From positions 124,001 through 188,000 of the forward strand of contig MU130696.1 of the NCBI GenBank assembly GCA_015039465.1: a stretch of DNA of 64,000 nucleotides, written 5' to 3'. Under the pieces are notes generated by a model. That model was not told the origin of the DNA. It made no database searches and saw nothing but the letters and a program-made list of their open reading frames with translations. Source of the DNA: Phlegmacium glaucopus (Eukaryota; Basidiomycota; Agaricomycetes; Agaricales; Cortinariaceae). Below are positions 1 through 10,363 of this stretch, piece after piece. Every line of letters starts with the position of its first letter. Position 1 is the first letter of the stretch. A program made the translations under genes and the position numbers.

Positions 1-1102
1 GAGAAGAGACATGGACGAAACGATTCTCGGATGGTGTGACAGGTAGCAGATGAGATAGAGGAGGCGTATGTAGTTGCTCTTGATGGGTTTGAGAGTTGTT
101 TTCTACTTGTAAATTCGGCTTCAGCATCTGCCTAGATTTCGAAGGAGATACTGTTGGTCCGTCAATGATTTCTATGTCGCTGTCATTATCTTCATTCTGG
201 AGTACAGGGTAGACAACGCTGGATTCGTCTATATCCCAATTATCCAGCTCGTCCTCCGAATCCACATAGAACGCAGTTTGAGAACCGGGATATGTCCCAG
301 AAGCATCGGCGGCATCGTTGGGCGAAGAAAGATCTAGATCTTTGGAGTCGGCGGCACTCTCGTCCTCTACTTCGGAGTCCTGGTTCGGGGTGTTTGGAGA
401 GGAATAATCGTCCTCCTCAACGTCGCTCCCACAAAGCTGCTTTCTCCTCCGTTCCGCTTCTAGGAACGCACGAAGATCTTCTGCATCAGCTGAATCCATC
501 GCGGTCACTGGTGGCACAGGCCTCAGTCTCAACCCTATTTCACTGTGTTCCGCGTTGTCTATCTCCGACGTCGCGTCTGCAAAAGCATCCAGCTCGTCCG
601 TATCATATTCGTCTTCTTCATCCACGTCAGTGCCTTCATCAGCCATAGCATCCCCAGTCACTGGCGCTGCAATGGCGCCAAAGTTAACTTTACGAGAGTT
701 TCGGATAAACCCTCTATCTTGCGTGATCTTGCCTGTTCTGATGTCCACGATATCGTCTTCATCTAATCGTCTAGTGTAACGTTCCGCAAGGCTGGACCAG
801 ACATCTAGTAAACGGAGTTTAGATGCCTCCCGTTCCCTTTGAACACCCGCAGGAGATTGTGGACGTGAGGTCGAGGAATAAGACGTGTCATGGGGTGCTC
901 GATGGGTTGAAACTAGACGCTGTCTTTTCACAGGGGGTGCAGCATCAGGCAATCTGTTATTATATGCATGCGAAAAGAGAGACGGTCTAGGGGATGGCGA
1001 CGCGGATGGCGTGATTAAAGGAGGTTTTGCTGGAGACTTTTTGGGAGGATCCATAGAAGTAGACGAAGCAGAAGGGAACCCTTTACTGAAAACGATGGAC
1101 AT
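1..1102 (-). CDS. scm3: Scm3-like centromere (CENP-A chaperone) protein, C-terminus off the edge
   Basis: This open frame begins at the ATG at 1102 and stays open for 367 codons to the window edge, so the C-terminus is missing. Around residues 95-130 it has a tryptophan-containing helix, then RYTRRLDEDDIVDIRTG and a downstream QDRGFIRN. This matches the signature of fungal Scm3 proteins, in which an acidic pair precedes an I-D-L/I-x-TGEI motif and then DxG. Scm3/HJURP proteins are chaperones that place the centromeric histone H3 variant (CENP-A/Cse4) at kinetochores. The N-terminus is Ser/Pro-rich with a basic patch (PPVKRQR). The region after the motif is very acidic, as expected of a histone chaperone. 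No intron is needed in the visible part. The family call rests on the short motif and general composition, so it is probable rather than certain. Confidence 0.68.
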   Translation of the reverse strand, partial: MSIVFSKGFPSASSTSMDPPKKSPAKPPLITPSASPSPRPSLFSHAYNNRLPDAAPPVKRQRLVSTHRAPHDTSYSSTSRPQSPAGVQREREASKLRLLDVWSSLAERYTRRLDEDDIVDIRTGKITQDRGFIRNSRKVNFGAIAAPVTGDAMADEGTDVDEEDEYDTDELDAFADATSEIDNAEHSEIGLRLRPVPPVTAMDSADAEDLRAFLEAERRRKQLCGSDVEEDDYSSPNTPNQDSEVEDESAADSKDLDLSSPNDAADASGTYPGSQTAFYVDSEDELDNWDIDESSVVYPVLQNEDNDSDIEIIDGPTVSPSKSRQMLKPNLQVENNSQTHQEQLHTPPLSHLLPVTPSENRFVHVSS

Positions 1103-1668
1103 TGCTAGCTACGGTGCTGCAAGCCGCAGCTATAGTTGCATTCACAGTTCAGTTGATGACGCTTACTAACTGAGCACAGCCACCCAAGAATTCGCTACTC
1201 TATATGAATTAGGGATTATCAAAATCTCATCAGTGTAAATCTGAATGCATAGATAGCCGTTTGGGACACTTTGTCGTACACTTTCAGTCGAACATTTTCC
1301 AGAGCCTTGGAGCAGCTTTTTTGCCATTTCACCGTCGCGCCTCTTTCGACACGTCCAGTCACAGCGTGACATACGTGCAGAGTGACATTCACAAAGGATC
1401 AGTCTCCAAATTTCTTCCATATTTTGCAGGTGCATTTTGACATATAGATCGTTCACTTTTAAAATGTATCTTTTGCTCATCATCTAGTGTTCTCATACTC
1501 GAAAGATTATTATAATCTGATATGTTTTATCATGAGCCTGGCCCAAAATGCGCCTCACAGGCAACTCACAGGTGAAACGTTTCCGAAATAGACTTCGGAA
1601 ATTTATATGACTTTTTTCGCACAAAAGTAGTGGTGATTAAGTGATTGGCACCATATGGTGTTCAAACC
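1103..1668. other. Intergenic, no gene recognised
   Basis: This lies between the Scm3-like start and the 3' end of the small membrane-protein gene. A 105-codon frame exists on the minus strand (1166-1483), but its composition is unlike a conserved protein and it sits where 3'-UTR and promoter are expected. I see no RNA gene or repeat. Confidence 0.5.
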
Positions 1669-2129
1669 TCAGCATTCTGTGGCAGGGGTGTCCTTAGTTA
1701 AATGCGCGTCCATCGATGCTTGACTATCATGAAGCAACCTCTCTTCCGCGGCAGAAAGAGTGAATATTTTGTTTATTACGTTGGCACACCATCGCCTGAC
1801 CTTACGGGAATGGTGAGTATCAAAACGACGATCTTGAAGAGCGGCTAACTGGTTGAAATACATGTTCACGCTCACCGAAGTCGTAGATGAAGATAGAGTA
1901 AATTCCAACCACTGGAGATAGACAGTTCAAAACTTCCGAGTTCCACGTATGATAAGAGCGGCATACCAGGTATGATTCCGTAGGAAATCAAACGCGAATA
2001 TACATAGACCCATGGTGGCCGAAAATCATCTCCTGCACCTGTCACCTTTTTAGGTGGTGGTTGGGGATTCGTCGCAAGCAACCTTCGATGAAGTCCTCGA
2101 TAGGGTTTTGTCAGCAAAGGTCTATGCAT
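1669..2129 (-). CDS. Small predicted mitochondrial single-pass membrane protein, 118 aa
   Basis: Three exons (2129-1967, 1911-1850, 1800-1669) join in frame to 118 codons plus TGA. The splice sites are GTATGC...CAG and GTTAGC...AAG. The N-terminus is rich in Arg and lacks acids for the first 30 residues (RGLHRRLLATNPQPPPKK), which is typical of a mitochondrial targeting sequence. Residues about 43-64 form one hydrophobic segment, followed by YDFGEREHVFQP and RRW, then an SAAEE helix. I believe this YDFGEREHVF block is conserved in an unnamed family of small basidiomycete proteins, but I cannot name a function. An inner-membrane assembly or respiratory accessory role would be inference only. 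It is divergent from the aldolase gene, 396 bp away. The splice model is supported because it removes both frame breaks and assembles that block. Confidence 0.62.
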
Positions 2130-2525
2130 TTGTGAATAGATAGAGAGTCAGATGGACGCGGCCCGACAGACTATGATGTGGTAGGATTAGTCTATACAAA
2201 GTAACAAAGAAGAATTGTTTTTCGTCACGCTATTACTCCCGGGCCATCGGAATGCCGGGCCGTCGCTCCGTCACGGACCTAGAAGTCGTGTGTACCTAGT
2301 TGAAAAAAGATACGCAGGGTCCCTTTCCACACTCTAATAAAAATGATAGTGAGGCCTAGAGGTTGGATTATCATGTAGGGAATAAAACTTGAAATTTCGA
2401 AATCCTGTAAGAACAAAGGCACCTGCAAGGCTATAAATAGAACTAATTTATAGCAATGGTCTCCAGCTGTTCGAATAAATCTCGGAACTCTTTCGTCTTA
2501 TCCATCGATCATCTGAATCCACGAA
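2130..2525. promoter_or_regulatory. Divergent intergenic region (putative shared promoter)
   Basis: About 400 bp separates the head-to-head starts of the small membrane protein and the aldolase. A TATA-like ctataaatag lies at about 2431-2440, roughly 85 bp upstream of the aldolase ATG. A short inverted motif with cccgggc lies near 2238-2262. Nothing more specific is visible. Confidence 0.35.
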
Positions 2526-3858
2526 ATGTCCCACATAAACACAGACAGGACATCCCACAACCTTTTCTCCGTCCCAGGTCGTGGCAATTCCGAGTCGCTC
2601 AGTAGTAGCAGACAAGGCAGCAATCAACTCTTTGTAAATGAATATCACTCCGCTGTCGACGCGCAAGAGCTAATGGCCACTGCATTAGCTCTTGTCAACC
2701 CACGCGGCAAGGGAATATACGCGAGTGATGAGTCTCCAGATGTCATGACGGCTATTCTCAACACAGTCGTTGCCGATGGCAGTGAAAAGCAAGTCAATGA
2801 AGAAGAAAATAAGGCAAGGCGAAGAAAATGGAAGGCATTCGCTTTCAACGCCATATCGAGTGGTCTGTATCTTTGCATACATACAGAGAAAATTTTAACT
2901 GTATTCTTTGGATAGGTTACGTTTCGGGAGCCATTCTTCATGCAGAGAGCCTCATCGACTTCAAACTCGCACCTATGCTTTCCGACAAGGGCATAATACC
3001 AGGCGTTCGTGCGAATGGAGAATTAACTCCAATACCGCGCTCAGAACAGGAGTTCTCAGTTCAAGGTCTCGATGATCTTCTTCCCAGAATGCAAGCCGCC
3101 CGCGCGGCAGGCGCAAGATTTTCCAAATGGCGGGTACCCATTGCATGCAGTTCAAAAGATAGGGGTTACCCAAGTGAACTCTCTTTGGATATTCAAGCGG
3201 ATACGCTTGCGCAGTTTGCAGCTGTCAGCCAGCAGGCGGGTTTGGTACCAATTGTAGAGCCTGACGTCGAGTTCTCGAGAGATGCTGATTTGAGACGAAG
3301 CGTGGAGGTGCATGAGAGAACGATCAGCTTAATTTACGAAAGAATGAAGGCTCACGGAGTTCTTCTTGAAGGTAAGGATCAAGACCAGCGAAGTATTAGG
3401 ATGATGTTTACACCTTGAGTGTTCTAGGATCACTGATCAAGCCATCATTTCCGCAACCTGGCCTTAAACATTCCTCTAGAGGAAATACGATCGCGAAAGA
3501 CATAGCTTTGGCTACGGCTACGATGTTGTTGCGATCAATTCCCATTGCAGTTCCCGGTGTATTATTCTTATCTGGTAGGAATCAACATGCCAAATGAGAT
3601 CAAAGTCCTCACTCCCTTGCAGGCGGACTGCCTTCATCGATCGCGACAGAATATCTTTCAGCATTAAATGCACTGGTGTTGTCCTCAGATCCTCAATCCG
3701 CCCTACACAGGTTGCCTAATATGTCCTTCTCTTTTGGACGAGCCTTGCAAGGCGAGCCGATAAAACATTGGGTCAATGGAGAGGAGACGGAAGCCGAGAA
3801 AGCGTTCGAGAAATGGTCAAAGGCATGCTGGCATGCAGCAAGAGGTGAAGCATTGTAG
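2526..3858 (+). CDS. Fructose-bisphosphate aldolase, class I (Schiff-base type)
   Basis: Four exons (2526-2862, 2916-3371, 3428-3574, 3623-3858) give 391 aa. The enzyme cleaves fructose 1,6-bisphosphate to glyceraldehyde-3-phosphate and dihydroxyacetone phosphate in cytosolic glycolysis. Class I landmarks appear in order: GIYASDESP (catalytic Asp), SKWRVP (Lys183), VPIVEPDV (active-site Glu), LLEGSLIKP with the Schiff-base Lys269, VPGVLFLSGG, and SFSFGRALQ (phosphate-binding Arg). The substrate-phosphate Lys of animal enzymes (rabbit Lys107) appears to be Arg144 here (GVRANGE in place of GIKVDKG). There is an N-terminal extension of about 30 residues relative to the usual roughly 363-residue enzyme. 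The intron between exons 2 and 3 splits the Gly codon just before the Schiff-base Lys. Fungal glycolysis normally uses class II aldolase, so this may be a second, accessory aldolase. The start is the first in-frame ATG after the TATA-like element. Confidence 0.9.
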
Positions 3859-3966
3859 GTGGTAGATGGTGTCTTGTTTGGTTAAGATACAAAATTTCGG
3901 TATGATTTGTGTTGTGTACATAGTTCTGCTATTGTGTTCCTGGTTTCTGTGCGGCATCAAAGAGAA

Positions 3967-4787
3967 TCAAGGTGAAAGCCTTTCTATCGTCCAAATTTCT
4001 GGATGATCCTCTTTGCGGAGGTACCGAATGCGATCGTGAAGGCGAGATGGCTTTCCGCACCAAAATTCAACCTCACTGAGCAACGTGATAAAGCAATACG
4101 AGGTTTAGGCAATAAACGTGCTTACTTTGGGATCACCCTCCAACCACCCCAAAAGTCAGGTGTGGGTACGTCACCATCGCCTTGGTTTTCATGAACTCTG
4201 AAGCGATCCTGGAGCTTTTTGAGACGGGCATCTAGTTCGCTCTCTCCTATCACTGTGCTTTGCCTGCTCGCCCATGCGCCTACACGACTTCCAATTGGAC
4301 GGCTTTGGAAATATTCATCGCTCTCCTTGAAAGTCAGTTTCTCTACCCGTCCAGTCACTCGCACGGAACGATGTATTTCACGCCAGTAGAAGACAAGAGC
4401 GGCATGTGGGTTAACTATGAGTTCTTGTGATTTTCGGGACGTGTAGTTTGTGAAAAAGACGAAACCACGAGCATCGACTTGTTTCAGTAGAACGATACGC
4501 GCCGATGGAATTCCGGTAGGTGTAGCAGTTGAAAGTGACATGGCCTCAGGTTCCTCGACTTTGCCGCCCTCTACTGCTTGTTTGAACCAGAGACGAAATT
4601 GGTCAAGAGGAGAGGGCGAGACGGTTGACGGCGTAAGGTGCTCTGCAGTAACATATTGATGATGTGGGAGAACTTGAAGCTTGTCAGGTTCTGGCTGGGA
4701 GAGCACAACGTCCATAGATAGGGGTCGTAGGAGAAATCTCCCAGCAATCAAAGACAACATTGAGAGCCGGTGATAGCCGAGAGTCAT
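3967..4787 (-). CDS. PDX3: Pyridoxamine 5'-phosphate oxidase (PNPO)
   Basis: Two exons (4787-4126 and 4075-3967) join in frame to 256 aa. The enzyme is FMN-dependent and oxidises pyridoxine- or pyridoxamine-5'-phosphate to pyridoxal phosphate, the last step of vitamin B6 salvage. Visible motifs are the FMN-binding stretch SARIVLLKQVDARGFVFFTN, the segment YTSRKSQEL, the acceptor loop FYWREIHRSVRVTGRVEK, the SRPIGSRVGAWAS block, and the C-terminal signature FWGGWRVIP...VEFWCGKPSRLHDR. The last reads across the intron and ends KxxxERLSP-like. The donor GTAAGC and acceptor CTCAG give the spacing expected in the family (VIPNEVEFW). About 55 residues precede the conserved core. The start could also be an internal Met a few codons later. 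It lies tail-to-tail with the aldolase, about 108 bp away. Confidence 0.92.
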
Positions 4788-5196
4788 TACTTTGCCAACC
4801 TCTTTCTTTTACCTTTGGCTCACAGGGAGCAGATGAGGCGACAGGGACTGGTCTCAGGGTTCGGGGGTTAAGGGAAACTGCTTTCAACTCACTATACATA
4901 GGTAGAATATTCGTAAACATTACAGGAATCATAATTTCTCTTGATTTATCAGGCTTTTATCGGGGTTTTTTCCTTTGTTCTCATGTCACGACTCTGTACA
5001 TAACTTAAATATGCGGCATAGACGCGTTGCAATAAATTTTGCTTGCCATGCTTTGTCCTAGGGAATCGGGATATGTGTGCCCGCTATTTATACATGTATG
5101 TGTACATAGCCTGCTTAATTAAGCGGTTCCTTCAGGCTCGTCACTATCTATTGTCTAGTTCTTCATACGGCGCTTGGGCTTGAGGGATCTCCAAAC
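4788..5196. promoter_or_regulatory. Divergent intergenic region
   Basis: About 409 bp separates the starts of the PNPO and kelch/BTB genes. It is AT-rich with short palindromic TACATGTATGTGTACATA-type sequence near 5090-5107. An additional 5' exon of the kelch gene could lie at its right end. No separate gene is visible. Confidence 0.35.
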
Positions 5197-7501
5197 ATGC
5201 TTCATTCTATATACGATTTGACGACTTATTGTAGGAAGACGACTGGCGATGTACCTGCTAAACTTGTTGTATGTTCCCCTATATCAATGACTTGCACCGA
5301 GATACACCATTTTTCTTCACAGGGAGCATCAACAACCGTCATAGGCTCGAAAATGTACTTGTTTGTTAGTATATCTTTTCCTTCTTCTGCTCTAGACTAT
5401 AAGCTTACTTATGGATAGGGAGGGAGGCTGGTCACGGAACGCAGGATGGTGTCGGACCTCTATGTGTTTGACTTGGATACGTTTCGGTGGGAGCGAATAC
5501 TTGCTTCCCCACAAGATGATGTTCCCAGAGCTCGGTACTTTCATAGCACAGATGCTTGTATGGAATACACTCTTTCATCGATGTTACGCCGGACTTACTT
5601 GTCACAATAGGGAATAATCATCTCGTGGTATTCGGTGGCATGAGCAGCCAACCTGAATCAGCCAATCCTGATGAACACTGCGTCTTAAATGATGTCCGTT
5701 TTTACAATCTGTCCACAAGGCATTGGCTTCCAGCATCACCAGCATCGCTGATACCAGGTCCCTCTACTCCTCGCGCTCGCTACGCCCATTTGTCGTCTGT
5801 GACCGCCGATCGACTCTTTATTATCGGTGGTCAAGATTTCTTTAATACATGGTTGGACGATGTTTGTGTCTTTGACTTTGTTTCCCAAACTTGGGTTCAA
5901 AGACGTGAATACCCTCGGCATTGTGGAACTTACCGGAGTGTGGCGGTATCGTCCACCACAGTTGTTCGATCGCCACAGGATGAGCAGGCATCTGATTCAT
6001 CCTCGACCTTAGGACCGGCCGGTAGTCGGTTCAAATCTTCTAAATCTCCCTTTACTCCATTGGACGACATAACATTGTCGGAAAGCCTAACTCATCTCCC
6101 CTACTCTGTTGCGCCCACCGAAGACCATCCCTGTGATATCTACCTTTACAGCAACTACAATGTCCGTTTAAATTGAATCTTTGCACTCAGCCCAAACTAA
6201 CGAATTGCTCAGTTTACTGATGTCAAGCGAGAGCTTGAAGTCTTTTCTCCTTTACCGGATGCGGATTTTACAATTCAAGACCGTTCTTCAGCTATGTCGG
6301 GTACTACCTTCCCCCCAGGTCTCCGTTTTCCAACAGGCGCTATCTTGGGTACACATCTTATAATTGCGGGCACATATCTAGCCCATAGTTACCAATCTTT
6401 CTCTATCTGGGTCCTTGACCTAACCGCCATGACATGGTCCCGCATCGACCCTGGCAAAGCCATTGAAAGTGGCTCATGGTTCCGGGGCTGCTTATGGGCC
6501 GAGGCCAGTAAATTCCTAATATTCGGGAATCGACATGGAAATTTAGTGGATGACTACAATCGTCGACTTTTGAGCTGGGACCACGTTGCCGTTGTTGATT
6601 TAGAGGCTTTCGGTATTTACCAACCGCCTCCACTTAAACTTGATGTCCGGATGCAGGAGCTCGGTCTCGCAGCTCTTGAAGAGCGTACGCTGACCGATTT
6701 CGACGTTATATGTGACGATGGCCGCAGAATACCTTGTTCGAGGAGAATTCTTGAAGATCGTTGGCCATGGTTCAAAGAACAACGAAGGCAACTACTCAAA
6801 AGTGCGCGGCAGGCGTTGGAGTCATTACCTGTCTCAGTGATGCATATTCCACTGCCAGAACTTCCAGGAAAGTCGTCTGTGGATGAACCACTAGATCCAC
6901 GTCTTACGCCTCGTTCGTTTCACCTTTCTGAGCCATATCCCGTTGCTTTGGCTCTACTACAATATTTCTATTCCCTTGCCCTAATCACACCTCTGCAGCA
7001 TGCGCCACCCGTTCTTAGTCAGCTCTTGATCCTGGCCACTAACTATCGTATCTCTCACCTCGAAATTCTGGTAAAGCATGCAATGCACCGTGCATTGGCG
7101 CATGCGACGTCTGTCGGCGTGTACGAGGTTGCAACACTGTGCAGTGGTCGCAGTTTACAAATCCGGTAGAGTAATTTGCCTTCTTACAGATAACAAGTCT
7201 TACATTCACAATCAACAGTGCGCTGAAGACCGTGATGGTGTGTATTCTTTCTCCATATGATATTGATCTTATTCATATTCTCCTTTTTCATCAGTCATAC
7301 ACCCAAAAGCGTCCCTCAAAGAAGACGGACAAAGACACTGGCGGTAGTGCTATATCAGCAGATAACGGAGGGGACGGAGGGGACGTAGGGAGTAACGGAG
7401 CCTCTAGTACAAAGCATGTATCTCGTCCTCGGGGAACATCAGATGCGAAGTGGCGAAATATGACCGCCGGCGAGGGCAGTAGTTCAGCACATAGTAAGTA
7501 G
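5197..7501 (+). CDS. Kelch-repeat protein with BTB-like domain (Ral2-like)
   Basis: Seven exons (5197-5268, 5323-5364, 5419-5557, 5611-6161, 6213-7165, 7219-7237, 7295-7501) are all phase-consistent and give about 660 aa. The N-terminal half carries kelch repeats with the typical double glycine and spaced Tyr/Trp: VIGSKMYLFGGR, NNHLVVFGGM, DRLFIIGGQ, GTHLIIAGTY and ASKFLIFGN. Kelch repeats build a beta-propeller used for protein binding. The C-terminal half holds TDFDVICDDGRRIPCSRRIL, the opening of a BTB/POZ fold, then a helical region and a Ser/Gly-rich tail. This order resembles fission-yeast Ral2, which works with Ras1 in cell shape and mating; function is inferred from that. Exon 6 is only 19 nt. 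The first exon and the exact C-terminus (stop at 7499 or a further exon) are the weakest points. Confidence 0.78.
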
Positions 7502-8284
7502 TATCTCAAGTACTTTACACGAGAACGGGCTTTAACTATGGTATCTGAAAGATTCTCGAAGTCCTTAGCAATGGACAAATGCACCTACACCAGTAAGTAC
7601 CCCCAGCTCAAACCGTGTTAGAATACTTAAATATATTTTGCAGGCTATCATTCACCGGGGCCTGGCAGCCTTGAAGCTTCAAGCTTCAAACCCCAATACA
7701 TAACAATTACGTAGCTCTCTCACACAACCTCTTCGCTGGCTTCAAAAAGCTTCATCTTCTACCAACCTCCTCTATCCAGAAGCGATGCATGTATTGTGGA
7801 CGGATAGGTGCCACCAGATGCTGGATAAGCAAATCATCGAGCAACAATATCAACCCGACCGAAATTAACGTATAACTTGTGTTCCACTTGAAGCAGACGA
7901 GCTTCTTTCTATGCTTTTCACGCGCTCAACCGCAAAACATCTTCTCCACATTCCTTCATCTGCCTTCTCTCAAGGCTAACAGTGGTCTGGGGCAAACTGC
8001 TGAAGAAACAGGAATATAAACTATGTCGGATAAAGTGTCGATTTAGAGTTGGAGTAGAATGGGAACTCGGCGTAGTAGAGGCAGCTCTTGAAGCAGCCTG
8101 GCCCCTACCTATGCACATAACGAACCTGAATCTTATAATACGTATGTACAGCTACTTCTTCCACGACGATAATTTATAAGTGTTGTCAAACAAATCTTAC
8201 ATTCAAGCCTCAGTTTGGACTCCGTCAATATTCCCCGACTCTGTCCGAAGGACAGGGAGGGTTCTCTGTCACTCACAAGCGTCC
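7502..8284. other. Intergenic, no gene recognised
   Basis: This holds the 3' region of the kelch gene. Splice-like sites (GTAAGTA near 7496 and 7594, TTGCAG near 7641) leave open the chance of extra 3' exons, but no conserved coding stretch appears. The sequence caagcttcaaa recurs twice near 7677-7690. Confidence 0.4.
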
Positions 8285-8292
8285 ATCCTACC

Positions 8293-8736
8293 AGGCCCCG
8301 GGAAGCTCCTGATGGGTGGTGTCCGCGAATTTGGGTATTTGAGGCCCAAAAATCATCAAATCTGTGTCCACAAATTTGGGTATTTGAGGATACTTTTGGC
8401 AGGTCTTTGTCCGAAAATTTGGGTATTTGAGGGCAGATTTTTGCCGAGTCAGGACAAATTAAGTAGAACTGCGGCTCATTATTTAATCACTAAGTCCAAC
8501 TGCTATATGAGGCTATAATGGAAGTTACAACGGTGACAGTTTGCTTTCCTTGTTAGAAGAGTCGGAGAGCGCAAAATACGAGGTCCGCAGGCAGAAAAAA
8601 TAAAAAATTGCCTTTTTAGGATGTCACATGACCACGTCTGTCCGAATTTGTGTATTTGAGGCCCAAAAATTTGTGCATTTGAGGGCGATTTTGGGTGATT
8701 TCGCGGACACCAACTATCAGGAGCTTCCCGGGGCCT
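8293..8736. mobile_element. hAT-like MITE, 444 bp, with 8-bp target duplication
   Basis: The ends are inverted repeats: AGGCCCCGGGAAGCTCCTGA at the left, and the same sequence in reverse at the right, continuing with few mismatches through GTGTCCGCGAA. The element is flanked on both sides by the same 8 bp, atcctacc (8285-8292 and 8737-8744). An 8-bp duplication points to the hAT superfamily. There is no transposase, so it is non-autonomous. Inside each end the motif AATTTG(G/T)GTATTTGAGG is repeated: three copies on the left (about 8329-8432) and two related copies on the right (about 8646-8685). Such subterminal repeats are where hAT transposases usually bind. Confidence 0.85.
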
Positions 8737-8744
8737 ATCCTACC

Positions 8745-9119
8745 CGCCAAAAAAAATTGTAAAGCGTATGGGAAAATTACCTTACATAATTTAATCGGGG
8801 ATTCAATTTCCCAGAAATTTCCCATCGTTCTCCCAACGTTTCTCCATCGCATAATCCTACTGTCAGTTATCGCATTCATCCTGAAACGCCTGCATAATAA
8901 ATTTCCTTGTAACTAAAAAAGATATAATAACTGCCTCACAGTAGGTTTTACTTATCTACTTTTGCCAAAGTCTTACTTTTCCAGGATTTGTTATCGACTG
9001 CATTGCGGCATTTCCTGCCCCTTTGCTTTGTTTATCCATCGTTTATCCATCTATAAAGAGGTGAGTAGTCATGATCTTTTTATTTTATTTTATACTAAAT
9101 CATTGTCAGTTCCAATCCC
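8745..9119. other. AT-rich intergenic region
   Basis: No coding sequence, RNA gene or repeat is recognised between the MITE and the next gene. Confidence 0.4.
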
Positions 9120-10363
9120 ATGTTTATCAATAAATCTCCCTCGACGGCACCTCGTGTCCTTAATTCCTATGATTGTCCGCCACAGGACGTACTTCATGAT
9201 GTCAATCAATACCCAATATATTATGATCCAATTTATTATCCTGAACTGTATCTTCACCATTTCCTGACCCCCGAATCATGTTCTTCCTGGCTACAAAGCG
9301 ATCTCAAATCCCATCTTAATCTCTGTCAAAACTGCCGGTTAATCAGTGTTGGAGCAAACATCCATGTAACCTGGGTAGATCTCGCCTTTCGAATTTCAAT
9401 TGAGTCACAAATCATCGAACTCCTAGCCCAAAGTTCCTAATGTGACGAAGATTGTGAAAGCCAATCTCGATGACGATATGTACACATTGGTTGTCCAGAC
9501 TGACCCTCTATTTGCTGAGCCGGAAATAAACGAGGGAAACTCAGACGATGTTACTCCTCTTACGATTGACGATCTTGAGTGTGAGTGTTCATTCCTGTAT
9601 TAATAACTTAGACTGATTTTTCTCCCTCTAGCTGAAGCAAGTTTTGATCTTCTTAGTAGCCCCAGTACGCTCTTTTCTACTTGCCAGTTTTTATGATGCT
9701 GAAGCGGTAACCCAGGAAAAATGCTTGCGCGTAGCAGACCAAAAAACACAGCTAAAAACGCTACACTGGCATCTGCTCCTACAAAAAGTAAGTTAAGGAC
9801 GTCTAATTGGCAGCCCTTGATCTGACCGGTATGGAATATGTAGAAACGATTGCCGATATGCCAGATCCAAACGGCATCTACTCGAAGTTTATTGCATGCT
9901 ATCCTGAGTTTTCCCGCTGCGAAGTTGTCCCACCACTTCTCTACGACGCCAACCAAAACATCATTCACCCTGACGAATACAGTACGCGGTTGGTTCACCT
10001 TGCACCTGTATCTATAGAAGCAAACATACGCCTGTGAGTATCTTTAATAAAATACTGTTTTGAATTTAGCTAATGATATTTTAAAGTTGGGAGATCGCTC
10101 CTGAAAATGGTAGAACAGGTGCTCGTCAGAACGGAAGCAGAGCTTACCAGCTTATCCTCAAGTTGCTCCAAGTACTGCCCTATATTCCCAAGGAACTGCG
10201 CAAACCACCCCCGCCAGCCAAGGGGAAGGGGAAGCGCAGAGCTGCTGAGATGGCTTCGGGCAGTCAAGATGCAGATGGCCCATCAACTCCACCAAAACGG
10301 ACTCGACGAACAGACGACATCGACAGCATCTTTAATGACCGTGATGTCTCTATGGCCTATTGA
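9120..10363 (+). pseudogene. Gene of unknown function, apparently frameshifted
   Basis: Coding segments are clear, but they do not all join by normal introns. The first segment (9120-9440) reads MFINKSPSTAPRVLN and contains a cysteine pair (CQNC). Near 9434 one extra A in cccaaagttcc breaks the frame, and the reading continues one frame over as VPNVTKIVKANLDDD. GTGAGT...CTCTAG splices the next piece. A further segment (about 9811-10033) reads LDLTGMEYVETIADMPDPNG...FIACYPEFSRCEVVPPLLYD. A good 53-nt intron (10034-10086) leads to LWEIAPENGRTGARQNGSRAY and a basic nuclear-type tail (KGKGKRRAAE, PPKRTRRTDD), with the stop at 10361. One junction near 9787-9812 would need an intron of only 26 nt. 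I recognise no domain. I believe this is one of the multi-copy gene families of agaricomycetes that lie near transposons. Confidence 0.5.

Noticed and set aside
1166..1483. 105-codon minus-strand frame
   Set aside because: No conserved motif, and it lies in the expected 3'-UTR/promoter between two genes. Another frame of the same DNA looks equally protein-like.
8329..8432. Spaced direct repeats considered as a CRISPR-like array
   Set aside because: Three irregularly spaced copies inside a eukaryotic MITE; they are subterminal repeats, and the genome is fungal.
9787..9812. 26-nt GTAAGT...GGCAG intron taken as proven
   Set aside because: It is shorter than any intron seen in the window; kept only as a possibility because the gene already has a frame break.
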